Shown here piece after piece: positions 9,882 to 18,939 of a stretch of 64,000 nucleotides of DNA. Position 1 is the stretch's first letter; every line of letters begins with the position of its first letter. The notes below the pieces were generated by a model. The model did no database searches. It was not told where the DNA came from and saw only the letters and a program-made list of their open reading frames with translations. Position numbers and translations under genes: made by a program. The stretch comes from Companilactobacillus paralimentarius DSM 13238 = JCM 10415 (lineage in GTDB: Bacteria; Bacillota; Bacilli; Lactobacillales; Lactobacillaceae), in NCBI RefSeq assembly GCF_001434985.1, contig NZ_AZES01000165.1, forward strand, positions 1-64,000, written 5' to 3'.

Positions 9882-10139
9882 TTATTTGTCTTCTTCTTTT
9901 TTCTCTTCTTCAATCTTTTCAGCTTCTTTTTCAAGAAGAATTGAATTAGGATCAATTTCGATTTTGTCGTCAGCAATTTCTTCAAGTGCGCGACCAACAG
10001 TTCTTGGTGATTCATATTTGTTCAATAATTCAATATCACCATTCTCCAATTGGTGAGCACGCTTAGCGGCTAGAACTGCCAATGAGTATCGAGAATCAAC
10101 TCGATCTAAAAGTTTATCAATTGATGGATAAATAATCAT
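9882..10139 (-). CDS. rpoZ: RNA polymerase omega subunit
   Basis: An 85-residue subunit that helps RNA polymerase assembly. The conserved N-terminal block ([17 protein letters not shown], then AAKRAHQL) holds the MxR-region contacts with beta-prime. The acidic, Glu/Lys-rich C-terminal tail is typical of Firmicute omega. It is 4 bp from gmk, the standard gmk-rpoZ pair. Confidence 0.96.
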   Translation of the reverse strand: MIIYPSIDKLLDRVDSRYSLAVLAAKRAHQLENGDIELLNKYESPRTVGRALEEIADDKIEIDPNSILLEKEAEKIEEEKKEEDK

Positions 10140-10143
10140 ATTA

Positions 10144-10755
10144 TCAATCTCCTATTATCTTTTTGTATTTATCAATTACGCGTGGCACTCTCAAGTGTTC
10201 GGCTCTAATTATACCTTCAATTTTTTCGACTGCATTAGGTATTTTATCATTTACGACGGCATAGTCATAGCTTGTCATCATTTCAATTTCCTTTTTAGCC
10301 TGAACCATGCGTTTATCGATTGTCTTCTCATCATCTGTCCCACGATGAGTAATACGATCGCGTAAGCTGGTCAAATCAGGTGGTGTAAGGAAAATAAAGA
10401 CACCATCAGGCATCTTTTCACGAACCTGCATTGCACCATTCACTTCAATTTCCAATAAGACATCAATTCCAGCATCTAGCTTTTGATTGACGTACTTTAA
10501 TGGTGTTCCATAATAATGATCGACATATTTAGCATATTCAAGCATGCCACCATTGTTTATTTCTTCTTCAAATTCTTCATTTGTTCGGAAATAGTAATCG
10601 ACTCCATCGACTTCTCCAGGACGCATTTGACGAGTGGTCATCGAAACAGAATAATCAAATTTGATTGATGAATTCTTAAGCATAGCTTTTCTAACAGTTC
10701 CTTTACCTACTCCAGATGGACCTGATAAAACGATTAACATTCCCCTTGTTGACAT
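10144..10755 (-). CDS. gmk: Guanylate kinase
   Basis: A 203-residue enzyme converting GMP to GDP. The P-loop [10 protein letters not shown] (12-21), the [20 protein letters not shown]-binding block and the lid region ([17 protein letters not shown]) are visible. It is the first gene of the gmk-rpoZ-priA-fmt-rsmB-prpC-prkC-rsgA-rpe-thiN run and is divergent from a small SOS-type gene. ATG at 10755 is about 40 nt downstream of the proposed promoter. Confidence 0.97.
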   Translation of the reverse strand: MSTRGMLIVLSGPSGVGKGTVRKAMLKNSSIKFDYSVSMTTRQMRPGEVDGVDYYFRTNEEFEEEINNGGMLEYAKYVDHYYGTPLKYVNQKLDAGIDVLLEIEVNGAMQVREKMPDGVFIFLTPPDLTSLRDRITHRGTDDEKTIDKRMVQAKKEIEMMTSYDYAVVNDKIPNAVEKIEGIIRAEHLRVPRVIDKYKKIIGD

Positions 10756-10793
10756 AATTAAGTTATCCCTACTATCTATATAATATGGTATCT

Positions 10794-10822
10794 ATCATGC
10801 AATAAAATCATTTGATTTTCAA
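10794..10822 (-). promoter_or_regulatory. Possible gmk promoter
   Basis: On the minus strand TTGAAA (10822-10817) is followed after 17 bp by CATGAT (10799-10794). The -10 matches consensus at four of six positions, so this is only a reasonable candidate. Confidence 0.35.
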
Positions 10823-10873
10823 GGTTTTCCGACTTGTCAATACAAAAATTACCAAAGAAATAAAAAAATAGAG

Positions 10874-10902
10874 TTGCTCTTTCGAACAAAGGTTCGTATA
10901 AT
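10874..10902 (+). promoter_or_regulatory. Sigma-A promoter with embedded LexA (DinR) box
   Basis: TTGCTC (10874-10879) and a perfect TATAAT (10897-10902) are 17 bp apart. The spacer holds CGAACAAAGGTTCG (10883-10896), matching the Gram-positive LexA/DinR box CGAACRNRYGTTYG at 13 of 14 positions. A repressor bound here would block the promoter directly, the classic SOS arrangement. Confidence 0.8.
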
Positions 10903-10934
10903 GAAGACACAAACAAGTGTTCGGGGGTTTAAAA

Positions 10935-11255
10935 ATGCAAGCAAAACAAGCATACAATCATTTCACTACAAATCTAATCAACCATACCGCTAATTTTATT
11001 AATAATAACTTTGATTTCAATATTGAAAGTAATCAGAATCTTCAAATTAAACAAATGCCTTTTATGCAAATAGAACTTTTCGCAGAACAGAGTTTTCAAA
11101 GACATTATTCTGTCGTTATTACAATGTTAAACGATGAACAGTTCCAAGGCAAATTTATTTCACAAGTTACTAAAAATAAATATGTATTCAAAATAAATTC
11201 GGCCTTCTTTAAAATTGCAATGCTCGACCAAATCAAATCCATCAACCTAGTCTAA
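10935..11255 (+). CDS. Small SOS-regulated protein, possibly YolD-like
   Basis: A 106-residue protein that I do not recognise with certainty. The ATG at 10935 follows GGGGG by about 7 nt. The N-terminal half is Asn-rich and polar. The C-terminal half (about 50-106) has a pattern (HYSVVITML, GKFISQV, KYVFKINSAFFKIAMLDQI) that resembles the beta-rich end of YolD-like proteins, which in Firmicutes often travel with SOS-induced Y-family polymerases. No polymerase gene is adjacent here. The LexA-box promoter directly upstream supports damage-inducible expression. Its 3' end overlaps the recN 3' end by 9 bp in convergent orientation. The family assignment is inference. Confidence 0.6.
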   Translation: MQAKQAYNHFTTNLINHTANFINNNFDFNIESNQNLQIKQMPFMQIELFAEQSFQRHYSVVITMLNDEQFQGKFISQVTKNKYVFKINSAFFKIAMLDQIKSINLV

Positions 11256-12944
11256 TCTTTGTTGCTCTCCTTGAGCTAATTCCAATAACTCTTGAGCATG
11301 TTTTCTAGTTAAATCAGTTACCTTAGTCCCAGCCAACATTAGAGAAATAGCTTCAATTCTTTGGAGATCGTTAAGTATAGAAACTTTTGTTTCTGTTTTA
11401 TCCTTAACGGTCTCTTTTTTTATTTCAAATTGAATATCACTCATAGCTGCGACCTGTGGTAAATGTGTAATACAAAGAACTTGCAAGAATTGTGAAACCT
11501 TATAGATCTTATCACCAATAGCTTGGGCGACTCGACCACTAACACCTGTATCAATTTCATCAAAAACAATTGTCTCTACATTCATTTTCTCAGCAATAAT
11601 GGCTTCAAAAGCCAAAATAACACGTGACAACTCACCACCAGAAGCAACTCTAACTAATGGCTTGTAATCTTCACCCACGTTTGTCTTCAAGTTGAATTGA
11701 ATTTGATCAATTCCTTTGGACGATAAATTATCATCGTCCAATGATTTGAAGGCCACACCAAACTTAGCATTAGGCATATATAAATCCTTTAATTGACGAT
11801 TGATTGATTTTTCTAAAGCAGTAGCAGTTCTGTGACGTTGCTTAGATAAATCTTTGCCTAAATTAAGTAATTTAGTTTGATATTGATCAATCTCTTCCGT
11901 CAATTGGGCTTCAGTATCATCATCAATATTGATCTTAGATAACTCATCATGAGCATTTTTACTAAACTCAATAACTTCATCTAAAGTTGGACCATACTTT
12001 TTCTTCAAATTATCCAAAGTAATCAATCGTTTTTGAATTTCATCTAAACGATTCTCATCAAAATCAAGATTCTCCAACTGATCAGCAATCGTAGCGGCAT
12101 TATCCTGCAATTGATAATAAGCTCCATTGATTGAATCATAGAGTTCTTTATAAGAAGAGTCGTAATCCATGATTTCTTCTAAATTATCACGTACATTACC
12201 TAAGACATCTACAACACCCACATTATTTTCAGATAAACCACGGTAACTATCTTGAAGAGCTGAACTGATTTTCTCGAAGTTAGATAACTGATTTTTTTCA
12301 TCTTCCAACTTATCGTCTTCACCAGCTTGTAATTGAGCACTATCAATATCTTCAATTTGGAACTTGAGCATATCAATTCTTTGTACTAAATTTTGAGAAT
12401 TTTTTTGAATCGTTCTTAAACGACTACGTTTAGATTGATATTCTTCAAAAAGTTGAGCATATCTCAGTAAATCACGCTGAAAATCATCATCAGCAAAACG
12501 ATCTAGAATATTGATGTGATTATCTTCATCTAATAACTCTTGTTGCTGATTTTGACCATGAATCTCAACCAAAAATTTACCAACTTGTCGTAAAACATTT
12601 GTTTTAACTAGTTCATTGTTGATGCGACAGACATTCCGACCCTTGCGATTGATTTCTCGTTTAATAATAATTTGATTATCATCGTGAGCAATCCCATACT
12701 CCGCCAAAATAGCAAAAATAGGACTACTTGCTTTTACCTCAAATAGTCCTTGCACATTTAATTGCTCTTGTCCTGTTCTAATAAAATCAATTGATGATCT
12801 ACTTCCAACTAATAAACCCAAAGCGTCAATAATAATTGACTTACCAGCTCCGGTCTCACCAGTTAAAGCAGTCATCCCACTTTTAAAATCAATCTGCAGC
12901 TTATTAATAATCGCAAAGTTATTGATTATTAGTTTTTTTAGCAT
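11247..12944 (-). CDS. recN: DNA repair protein RecN
   Basis: A 565-residue SMC-like ATPase used early in double-strand break repair. It has Walker A GETGAGKS (29-36), two long coiled-coil arms around 160-370, the ABC signature SGGELSR and Walker B FDEIDTGVSG near the C-terminus. ATG has AGGTGAG upstream, and the gene follows tlyA by 8 bp. I see no LexA box immediately in front of it, so it probably relies on the upstream operon promoter. The tlyA-recN neighbourhood is conserved in Firmicutes. Confidence 0.97.
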   Translation of the reverse strand: MLKKLIINNFAIINKLQIDFKSGMTALTGETGAGKSIIIDALGLLVGSRSSIDFIRTGQEQLNVQGLFEVKASSPIFAILAEYGIAHDDNQIIIKREINRKGRNVCRINNELVKTNVLRQVGKFLVEIHGQNQQQELLDEDNHINILDRFADDDFQRDLLRYAQLFEEYQSKRSRLRTIQKNSQNLVQRIDMLKFQIEDIDSAQLQAGEDDKLEDEKNQLSNFEKISSALQDSYRGLSENNVGVVDVLGNVRDNLEEIMDYDSSYKELYDSINGAYYQLQDNAATIADQLENLDFDENRLDEIQKRLITLDNLKKKYGPTLDEVIEFSKNAHDELSKINIDDDTEAQLTEEIDQYQTKLLNLGKDLSKQRHRTATALEKSINRQLKDLYMPNAKFGVAFKSLDDDNLSSKGIDQIQFNLKTNVGEDYKPLVRVASGGELSRVILAFEAIIAEKMNVETIVFDEIDTGVSGRVAQAIGDKIYKVSQFLQVLCITHLPQVAAMSDIQFEIKKETVKDKTETKVSILNDLQRIEAISLMLAGTKVTDLTRKHAQELLELAQGEQQRLD

Positions 12945-12952
12945 TATCTCAC

Positions 12953-13777
12953 CTATTTATTAAGATTTGCGTATGCAGCTTCCATTGTACTTTCAACGGA
13001 AACATTATCTAAAATTTCGCCAGGTTGTTCTTCTTGTGGCTTTTGAATGTGCATCAAGAATTCAATATTACCTTCTCCACCCTTAATAGGTGAAAAATCT
13101 AAACCAGAAACAATGAATCCCGCCTCTTTAGCAAAATTAGTAATTTTCTCTAATACCATCTTGTGGACTTTGTGATCACGCACAATTCCGTGCTTACCAA
13201 CATTTTCAGGACCAGCCTCAAATTGTGGTTTGATCAAACAAACTGCGTCAGAACCTGGCAAAATGATGTTAAACATTGGTGGCAAAATTAATTCCAAAGA
13301 AATAAAGGAAACGTCTGTCATTGCAAAACTAGGTAGCCCTTCATGAAAGTCATCTGGCTTACTGTAACGGAAATTAACTCGTTCCATTACAATTACACGT
13401 TCATCTTTTCTCAATTTCCAAGCCAATTGATTATACCCAACATCCAACGCATAAACCTTCTGTGCGCCATTTTGCAAAGCCACATCTGTAAAACCACCAG
13501 TTGAGGAACCAATATCTAGACAGATACGATCAGACAAATCAATGTCAAAGGATTTTAAGGCTTTTTCAAGCTTGTAGCCACCACGACTGACATATTTGCT
13601 GTGGGCATTTTTAGCTAAGTGAAAAACAGTATCTGGATCAACTTTTTCACCAGGCTTATCAAAACGCAAATTGTCTTGATTATAAACTTCACCAGCCATA
13701 ACCGAACGTTTAGCTTGTTCTCTGGATTCAAATAAATTTTGTTCAACTAATAAAACATCAATTCTTTTTTTTGCCAA
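12953..13777 (-). CDS. tlyA: TlyA family rRNA 2'-O-methyltransferase
   Basis: A 274-residue protein with an N-terminal S4 RNA-binding domain (KKRIDVLLVEQNLFESREQAKR) and an FtsJ-like SAM methyltransferase domain (LDIGSSTGGFTDVAL, then DVSFISLELILPP). The family 2'-O-methylates rRNA and was historically called haemolysin A. Start is TTG at 13777 with AGGTGACA upstream. It lies between ispA and recN, as in many Firmicutes. Confidence 0.94.
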   Translation of the reverse strand: MAKKRIDVLLVEQNLFESREQAKRSVMAGEVYNQDNLRFDKPGEKVDPDTVFHLAKNAHSKYVSRGGYKLEKALKSFDIDLSDRICLDIGSSTGGFTDVALQNGAQKVYALDVGYNQLAWKLRKDERVIVMERVNFRYSKPDDFHEGLPSFAMTDVSFISLELILPPMFNIILPGSDAVCLIKPQFEAGPENVGKHGIVRDHKVHKMVLEKITNFAKEAGFIVSGLDFSPIKGGEGNIEFLMHIQKPQEEQPGEILDNVSVESTMEAAYANLNK

Positions 13778-13787
13778 TATGTGTCAC

Positions 13788-14636
13788 CTATTCTTTGAAA
13801 TAATCTAAGAAGCTTACCAATAGATTCTTGTCAAACTCATTTTCCTTTAAAACTGCGTTCAATGCATCCTTAACTAAATCCTTCAATTTAGCCTCCGTTG
13901 CCTCTTTGCCAATCAAATTAGGGAAAGTATTCTTATTACTATCCTCACCATCGTCGGCATCGTTCAAATCATCTTTCAACTGAAAGGCCAGGCCAATATC
14001 ATTCGCATATTGAACCAAGTTCTTTGATAGCTCATGACCAGCGCAAAAGGCTCCAGTTGTCACAGCTGCAGTAATTAAATCAGCTGTTTTTTCCTTATGT
14101 AATGTTGTTAATTCATCTTCAGTTAAAATTTTATTTTCCATAGTGATATCAGTCATCTGACCTGCTACCATTCCCATGGGACCAGCATTATGAGCTAAGA
14201 TTCTTACAACAGCCATACGTTTATCAGTGCTCAAATCTGACTTGGCGATCCAATAGAAGGCTTGAGTTAACAAGCCATCTCCAGCCAAAACAGCAGGTCC
14301 AACACCGAATTGCTTATGATTTGCCAATTTACCACGACGATAATCGCTATTGTCCATTTCAGGTAAATCATCATGAATTAATGAATAAGTGTGCACTAAC
14401 TCGATTGCACCAGCAATGTCATAAAACTGTGAAAGCTTATCTAACTTGATACCGCTAGAATAAGCAACTGCTAAAAAGAGCATCGGACGAACTCTCTTAC
14501 CACCGGCATCCAATGAATAAAGCATAGCATCTCTTAAAGTAGCTTGTTTTATTTCAGATTTCAATTTATCATCCAAAAACTTATTAAAATCAGGTAAGAC
14601 TTGATCGCAAAAATCAGAGAACTTTTTTATTTCCAT
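13788..14636 (-). CDS. ispA: Geranyl/farnesyl diphosphate synthase
   Basis: A 282-residue trans-prenyltransferase condensing IPP with allylic diphosphates to make farnesyl diphosphate for undecaprenyl phosphate and quinones. The first Asp-rich motif DDLPEMDNSDYRRGK and the second DDLNDADDGED are clear. It is placed between xseB and tlyA, as in Bacillus and Lactobacillus. The gap to xseB is 2 bp. Confidence 0.96.
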   Translation of the reverse strand: MEIKKFSDFCDQVLPDFNKFLDDKLKSEIKQATLRDAMLYSLDAGGKRVRPMLFLAVAYSSGIKLDKLSQFYDIAGAIELVHTYSLIHDDLPEMDNSDYRRGKLANHKQFGVGPAVLAGDGLLTQAFYWIAKSDLSTDKRMAVVRILAHNAGPMGMVAGQMTDITMENKILTEDELTTLHKEKTADLITAAVTTGAFCAGHELSKNLVQYANDIGLAFQLKDDLNDADDGEDSNKNTFPNLIGKEATEAKLKDLVKDALNAVLKENEFDKNLLVSFLDYFKE

Positions 14637-14638
14637 AA

Positions 14639-14878
14639 TTATTTTTGATCCTTATCTTGATCTTGTTTGATATTAATTTCTTCGCCATCTTTGGTCATAA
14701 CTTTTGTCACAGTTTCTTCAGCATCACTCAGAGTCTTTTCAAGTTCTTTGCTCAAAGTAACACCTGTTTTGAATTTTTCCATTGCCTCTTCTAGAGGAAC
14801 GTTTCCCGCCTCAAGATTAGTTACAATTGCTTCTAAATCAGCAAGATTTTCTTCAAATGATTTCTTCTTTTCAGCCAT
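14639..14878 (-). CDS. xseB: Exodeoxyribonuclease VII small subunit
   Basis: A 79-residue helical subunit of ExoVII. The pattern [35 protein letters not shown] is diagnostic. The ATG at 14878 has GAGG 6 nt upstream, better than an in-frame GTG at 14890. It overlaps the xseA stop by 8 bp, so subunits are made coupled. The charged C-terminal tail is not conserved. Confidence 0.95.
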   Translation of the reverse strand: MAEKKKSFEENLADLEAIVTNLEAGNVPLEEAMEKFKTGVTLSKELEKTLSDAEETVTKVMTKDGEEINIKQDQDKDQK

Positions 14879-16220
14879 TTCCGTCCTCACTTACTTCTTT
14901 GGTTATTAACTTGACGTTACCATTTTTAACTTTTAGGTCAACCTCTTGATCCACTTGATAATCAGTTACATTCTTTAATACTTTACCTGATTTACTAGTA
15001 GGAATGGCATAGCCACGACTCAAAGTTTTTAGTGGACTCAACGAATCCAATGTAGCAACCTCACTATTAAATACATTACGGTTTTTATTGATAATTTTAT
15101 TCACATTATTGATCAAAATTTGATACAACCGATTAACTTGATTAGCATAACTATAAATTTGATCTCTAGGTGATGCTTGTACTAGTCGATTAGCATATTG
15201 GATCAATTCTGTTTTTGATCTATTTAATGAATTAGAAAAATTTTGACGCAATTTGTCTTGTAGATAATCAACTTTTTGCAAATACACTTCGTAGATTCGC
15301 TCTGGATGCTGCAAAAAGACGTTCTGAGCTAACGAATCAACCTTATCCTTATAATTGCCTATGATCTTTGTCTGTGCATTATATAGTCTCGTATTGAGAT
15401 CTTGTAGATGTACTAAGACATCCCTCAAAACTGGTGTAGCTAATTCAGCGGCGGCCGTAGGAGTCGCAGCCCTTAAATCAGCGACTAAGTCAGCAATTGT
15501 CGTATCAGTTTCATGACCAACTGAACTGATTACCGGAATCTTACTTTGAACAATGGCTTGCGCAACCACTTCTTCATTGAATGGCCACAGATCTTCAATA
15601 GACCCACCACCACGTCCGATGATAATCGTGTCGTAATTTCCATCTTCATTGATTCGTTTTAATTGCTTAACAATTGTTGGTGCAGCTTCTTGACCTTGAA
15701 CTTGAGCTGGATACAAAACTATTTGTACAATGGGATATCTTCTAGCAACAGTCGTCATAATATCATGAATAACCGCACCTGACTGACTAGTTACTACTGC
15801 TATTCGTTTAGGAAATTGTGGTATAGATTTTTTAGGTAAATCAAAAACACCTTGTGCTGCTAGCTTTTTCTTCAATTGCTCAAAAGCCAAGTACAAAGCT
15901 CCCAGTCCGTCTGGTTCCATTGATTCAACGTAAATTTGATAGGAACCACTAGGTTCATAAAGTGAAATTCGACCTTTGACGAGGACTTTCATTCCCTCTT
16001 CTGGCTGAAATTTAACTTTACTAAAATTTGATTTAAACATGATAGCTGAAATCTTAGCTTTATCATCTTTTAAAGAAAAATATTGATGGGCATTAGGACG
16101 CATTCTAAAATTAGAAATTTCTCCCATCAAATAAACGTGTCCCAAATAAGGGTCCACGTCAAATTTTCTTTTCAGATATTGAGTTAAAGCTGTTACAGTT
16201 AAATATTGCTCATTATCCAT
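14871..16220 (-). CDS. xseA: Exodeoxyribonuclease VII large subunit
   Basis: A 449-residue nuclease subunit degrading single-stranded DNA. It has an N-terminal OB-fold (about 1-100), the catalytic block [14 protein letters not shown] and [25 protein letters not shown], and a long coiled-coil C-terminus. It overlaps the folD end and the xseB start, each by 8 bp, so folD-xseA-xseB-ispA form one translationally linked unit. Confidence 0.97.
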   Translation of the reverse strand: MDNEQYLTVTALTQYLKRKFDVDPYLGHVYLMGEISNFRMRPNAHQYFSLKDDKAKISAIMFKSNFSKVKFQPEEGMKVLVKGRISLYEPSGSYQIYVESMEPDGLGALYLAFEQLKKKLAAQGVFDLPKKSIPQFPKRIAVVTSQSGAVIHDIMTTVARRYPIVQIVLYPAQVQGQEAAPTIVKQLKRINEDGNYDTIIIGRGGGSIEDLWPFNEEVVAQAIVQSKIPVISSVGHETDTTIADLVADLRAATPTAAAELATPVLRDVLVHLQDLNTRLYNAQTKIIGNYKDKVDSLAQNVFLQHPERIYEVYLQKVDYLQDKLRQNFSNSLNRSKTELIQYANRLVQASPRDQIYSYANQVNRLYQILINNVNKIINKNRNVFNSEVATLDSLSPLKTLSRGYAIPTSKSGKVLKNVTDYQVDQEVDLKVKNGNVKLITKEVSEDGNG

Positions 16221-17061
16221 TTGCCCTGCCTTCGGCTAATTCAATCACTTGATCTACTAATGCAGTAATCGTCATTGGGCCAACCCCACCAGGTACTGGT
16301 GTGATCATTGAAACGTGATCTTTGACATCATCAAAATCAACGTCTCCACAAAGCTTGCCATTCTCATCGCGGTCCATTCCGACATCGATAACAATTGCCT
16401 GATCTTTGACATAATCTTTTTTAATAAATTTAGCTTGTCCAATGGCAACTACTAGCACATCAGCCTTACTTGTTATTTCTTTTAAGTTCTTAGTATGTGA
16501 ATGTGTGATCGTTACAGTGGCATTACGATTCAACATCAAAGCAGCAGTAGGTTTACCTACAATATTACTACGTCCGACTATTACAACATTCTTACCATCA
16601 AGATCAACATTATAATAGTCCAACATCATTAAAATACCAGAAGCAGTAGCTGGTTTGGTTAGTGGTGTACCAATCCATAAGTTTCCAACACTAATTGGTG
16701 TAAAACCATCAACATCTTTAGCTGGACTAATGGCTTCGATAACTTTATCTTCATCGATATGATCTGGAACTGGTAATTGAACAATAAATCCATCAATAGC
16801 TGGATCATTATTTAATTCATTAATCTTACTCAACAACTCTTTTTCCGTAACGGTGGTATCGAAATGGATAAGTTGGAAGTCAATCCCTAATTTTTCAGCG
16901 CGACGTTTCTTATTACGAACATAAACAGCACTGGCACTGTTGTCACCAACTAAGATAACTGCCAAACCAGGAGTTACACCCTTTTCTTTTAAAACTTGAA
17001 CGCGTTTTGTCATTGTCTCGTCTAATGATGTTGCTACTTTTTTACCTTCTAATAAATTCAC
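16213..17061 (-). CDS. folD: Bifunctional methylene-THF dehydrogenase/cyclohydrolase
   Basis: A 282-residue enzyme interconverting 5,10-methylene-THF and 10-formyl-THF. Motifs seen: YVRNKKRRAEKLGI (catalytic Tyr and Lys), QLPVPDHI, DVDGF, GRSNIVGKP and the C-terminal TPVPGGVGPMTI. I prefer the GTG at 17061, which has GGTGAT 6 nt upstream; an ATG at 17073 is preceded only by the T-run of a terminator hairpin. Both starts are in frame. 10-formyl-THF feeds Fmt downstream. Confidence 0.94.
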   Translation of the reverse strand: MNLLEGKKVATSLDETMTKRVQVLKEKGVTPGLAVILVGDNSASAVYVRNKKRRAEKLGIDFQLIHFDTTVTEKELLSKINELNNDPAIDGFIVQLPVPDHIDEDKVIEAISPAKDVDGFTPISVGNLWIGTPLTKPATASGILMMLDYYNVDLDGKNVVIVGRSNIVGKPTAALMLNRNATVTITHSHTKNLKEITSKADVLVVAIGQAKFIKKDYVKDQAIVIDVGMDRDENGKLCGDVDFDDVKDHVSMITPVPGGVGPMTITALVDQVIELAEGRANG

Positions 17062-17073
17062 ACTAATCACCAT

Positions 17074-17100
17074 AAAAAGGCTGGCAAAAAATCACCAGCC
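17074..17100 (-). terminator. Terminator-like hairpin between nusB and folD
   Basis: A perfect 6-bp GC-rich stem (17079-17084 with 17095-17100) is followed on the minus strand by TTTTT. It starts immediately after the nusB stop, and its T-run touches the possible folD ATG. It would limit read-through into folD-xseAB. Confidence 0.7.
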
Positions 17101-17505
17101 TTACCCTTCTACAAAATTAGATAAAATACCATTAATGAAGGACTTTGAGTCCTTGTCACCAAAATCGCCAGCCATTTCAATTGCTTCATCAATAGCTACT
17201 TTTCTGGGTACTTCTAAACTATTTTCCATTTCAAATAATCCCACACGTAAAATTGAGCGGTCAATTCTTGATAGACGCTGAACAGTCCACTTATTTTTTA
17301 AGTGTTCTGAAATTTTCTTGTCAAGATCATCTTGGTGTTCCACAACACCTGAAACTAGAAACGTCAAATAATCTGGCACTGCCTCGGATGTTAAATCGCA
17401 TAATTGCATGGTAGAAGAAATAGCATCTTGAGGAGTATCCTGAGTCGTTTCGATAGAAAATAGTGATTGAACTGCGAGTTCTCTGATCTTATGTCTACTT
17501 ATCAC
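17101..17505 (-). CDS. nusB: Transcription antitermination factor NusB
   Basis: A 134-residue all-helical protein that binds boxA RNA with NusE (S10) in rRNA antitermination. Conserved features are the N-terminal SRHKIRELAVQSLF and the C-terminal VPRKVAIDEAIEMAGDFGDKDSKSFINGIL. Start is GTG with AAGGA 9 nt upstream. It follows asp23 by 5 bp in the usual efp-asp23-nusB order. Confidence 0.96.
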   Translation of the reverse strand: MISRHKIRELAVQSLFSIETTQDTPQDAISSTMQLCDLTSEAVPDYLTFLVSGVVEHQDDLDKKISEHLKNKWTVQRLSRIDRSILRVGLFEMENSLEVPRKVAIDEAIEMAGDFGDKDSKSFINGILSNFVEG

Positions 17506-17510
17506 TAGTT

Positions 17511-17930
17511 TTATTCCTTTTTATCAGTTGTTACACGTTCTATTTCACCGCTATCTTTTTTAGCGATCAAACCTACAACATGCACATTAATTTCACTTAA
17601 GTCTAAATCGGTCATGAATTCAAGTTGTTCAATGGCTGATTTTTGGATCTCCAAGGATACTTTTGGAATTGATACGCCATATTCCAAATATACATAAACA
17701 TCCGCAGATATTTGATCGTCATTGAACGACACATCAACGCCCTTACCATGATTGATTCTGCCAAAAAGTGAATCTATTCGACTAGAAATGGTGCCACGCA
17801 TTTCGTAGACACCTTCAACTTGGTTCGTAGCAATCCCAAGAAGGATCTCAATAACTTGATGTGATATTTCAACATTACCGTTTATTTTTCCACTATCTTG
17901 TTGTAGAGAAACATATTTTTGTTCAGCCAT
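17511..17930 (-). CDS. Asp23/Gls24 family envelope stress protein
   Basis: A 139-residue Asp23/Gls24 (YqhY-type) protein. The core (GNVEISHQVIEILLGIATNQVEGVYEM, then VSFNDDQISADVYVYLEYGVSIPKV) is typical. The family is linked to membrane and cell-wall stress, and the YqhY branch to acetyl-CoA carboxylase balance in Bacillus. Position between efp and nusB matches the YqhY branch. No membrane segment is present. Confidence 0.92.
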   Translation of the reverse strand: MAEQKYVSLQQDSGKINGNVEISHQVIEILLGIATNQVEGVYEMRGTISSRIDSLFGRINHGKGVDVSFNDDQISADVYVYLEYGVSIPKVSLEIQKSAIEQLEFMTDLDLSEINVHVVGLIAKKDSGEIERVTTDKKE

Positions 17931-17953
17931 AAACTTATCTCCATAATCAGTTA

Positions 17954-18517
17954 TTAATTAGCACGTGAAATGTAAGTACCATCTTGAGTATTGATAGTTA
18001 GCATGTCGCCTTCATTAACGAAGAATGGTACTTGCACAACTAAGCCTGTTTCCATAGTAGCTGGTTTTGAACCACCTGATTGTGTATCACCCTTAATTGA
18101 AGCTTCAGTTTCAACAACCTTAAGATCAACAGTATTAGGTACATCAACACCAAGTGTTTCGCCATTATACATAACTACACTGACTTCCATGTTTTCTTTC
18201 AAATACTTCAACTCATCTCTAATTTCATCACCTGGTAATGAAAGTTGTTCATAAGTTGTAGTATCCATGAAGACGTAGTTATCACCTTCTGCATATAGAT
18301 ATTGCATCTTCTTATTTTCAATATTAGCTTTTTCAACCTTAGCAGTTGATCTGAATGTCATTTCTTGAACGGCACCAGTTCTTAAATTCTTTAACTTTGA
18401 ACGAACAAAGGCACTACCCTTACCTGGTTTAACATGCTGAAATTCTACAACACGCCAGATACCATCTTTTACTTCAATTGTTAATCCATTTTTAAATTCA
18501 TTTACTGAAATTGACAT
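17954..18517 (-). CDS. efp: Translation elongation factor P
   Basis: A 187-residue tRNA-mimic that relieves ribosome stalling at polyproline stretches. Three beta-barrel domains are expected, and the modified-loop motif PGKGSAF places Lys33 at the tip, the position that is post-translationally modified in many bacteria. The ATG has GGGAGAAAG upstream. It starts a block efp-asp23-nusB. A 137-bp gap to rpmA holds its likely promoter and the rpmA terminator. Confidence 0.97.
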   Translation of the reverse strand: MSISVNEFKNGLTIEVKDGIWRVVEFQHVKPGKGSAFVRSKLKNLRTGAVQEMTFRSTAKVEKANIENKKMQYLYAEGDNYVFMDTTTYEQLSLPGDEIRDELKYLKENMEVSVVMYNGETLGVDVPNTVDLKVVETEASIKGDTQSGGSKPATMETGLVVQVPFFVNEGDMLTINTQDGTYISRAN

Positions 18518-18616
18518 TTCTTTCTCCCTTGGTTCATAAATTTTGCCGATAAAACACTATACATTATCTTACCAATATTTCGGTGTTAATGGCAATATCT
18601 CATACTTATTATATAA

Positions 18617-18643
18617 AAAAAAGAGGAACATTGTCCTCTTTTT
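18617..18643 (-). terminator. Terminator after rpmA
   Basis: A 7-bp core stem (18621-18627 with 18634-18640), extendable through flanking A/T runs, ends in a T-run on the minus strand 12 bp past rpmA. It closes the rplU-prp-rpmA operon. Confidence 0.85.
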
Positions 18644-18654
18644 TTCTCAATATA

Positions 18655-18927
18655 TTAGTATACTGAAACTTTTCTCTTGTCTCTGCCAAGTCTTTCGAAC
18701 TTAACAACGCCATCTTTAAGTGCGAACAATGTATCATCATTTCCACGGCCAACATTAGCACCTGGGTGAATCTTTGTTCCACGTTGTCTATAAATAATTG
18801 CACCAGCAGTGATAGCTTGACCATCAGCACGCTTTGCACCTAGTCTACGACCAGCTGAGTTACGGCCATTAGTTGTTGATCCACCACCCTTATGGTGAGA
18901 GAAAAATTGTAAATTCATCTTAAGCAT
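18655..18927 (-). CDS. rpmA: 50S ribosomal protein L27 (with cleavable N-terminal extension)
   Basis: A 90-residue L27. The mature protein begins in the [28 protein letters not shown] region, which reaches the peptidyl-transferase centre. The first nine residues (MLKMNLQFF) match the Firmicute extension that is removed by the cysteine protease Prp after Phe9. The prp gene is the next gene upstream. A strong AGGAGGT precedes the ATG. Confidence 0.97.
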   Translation of the reverse strand: MLKMNLQFFSHHKGGGSTTNGRNSAGRRLGAKRADGQAITAGAIIYRQRGTKIHPGANVGRGNDDTLFALKDGVVKFERLGRDKRKVSVY

Positions 18928-18939
18928 GAAATTTACCTC

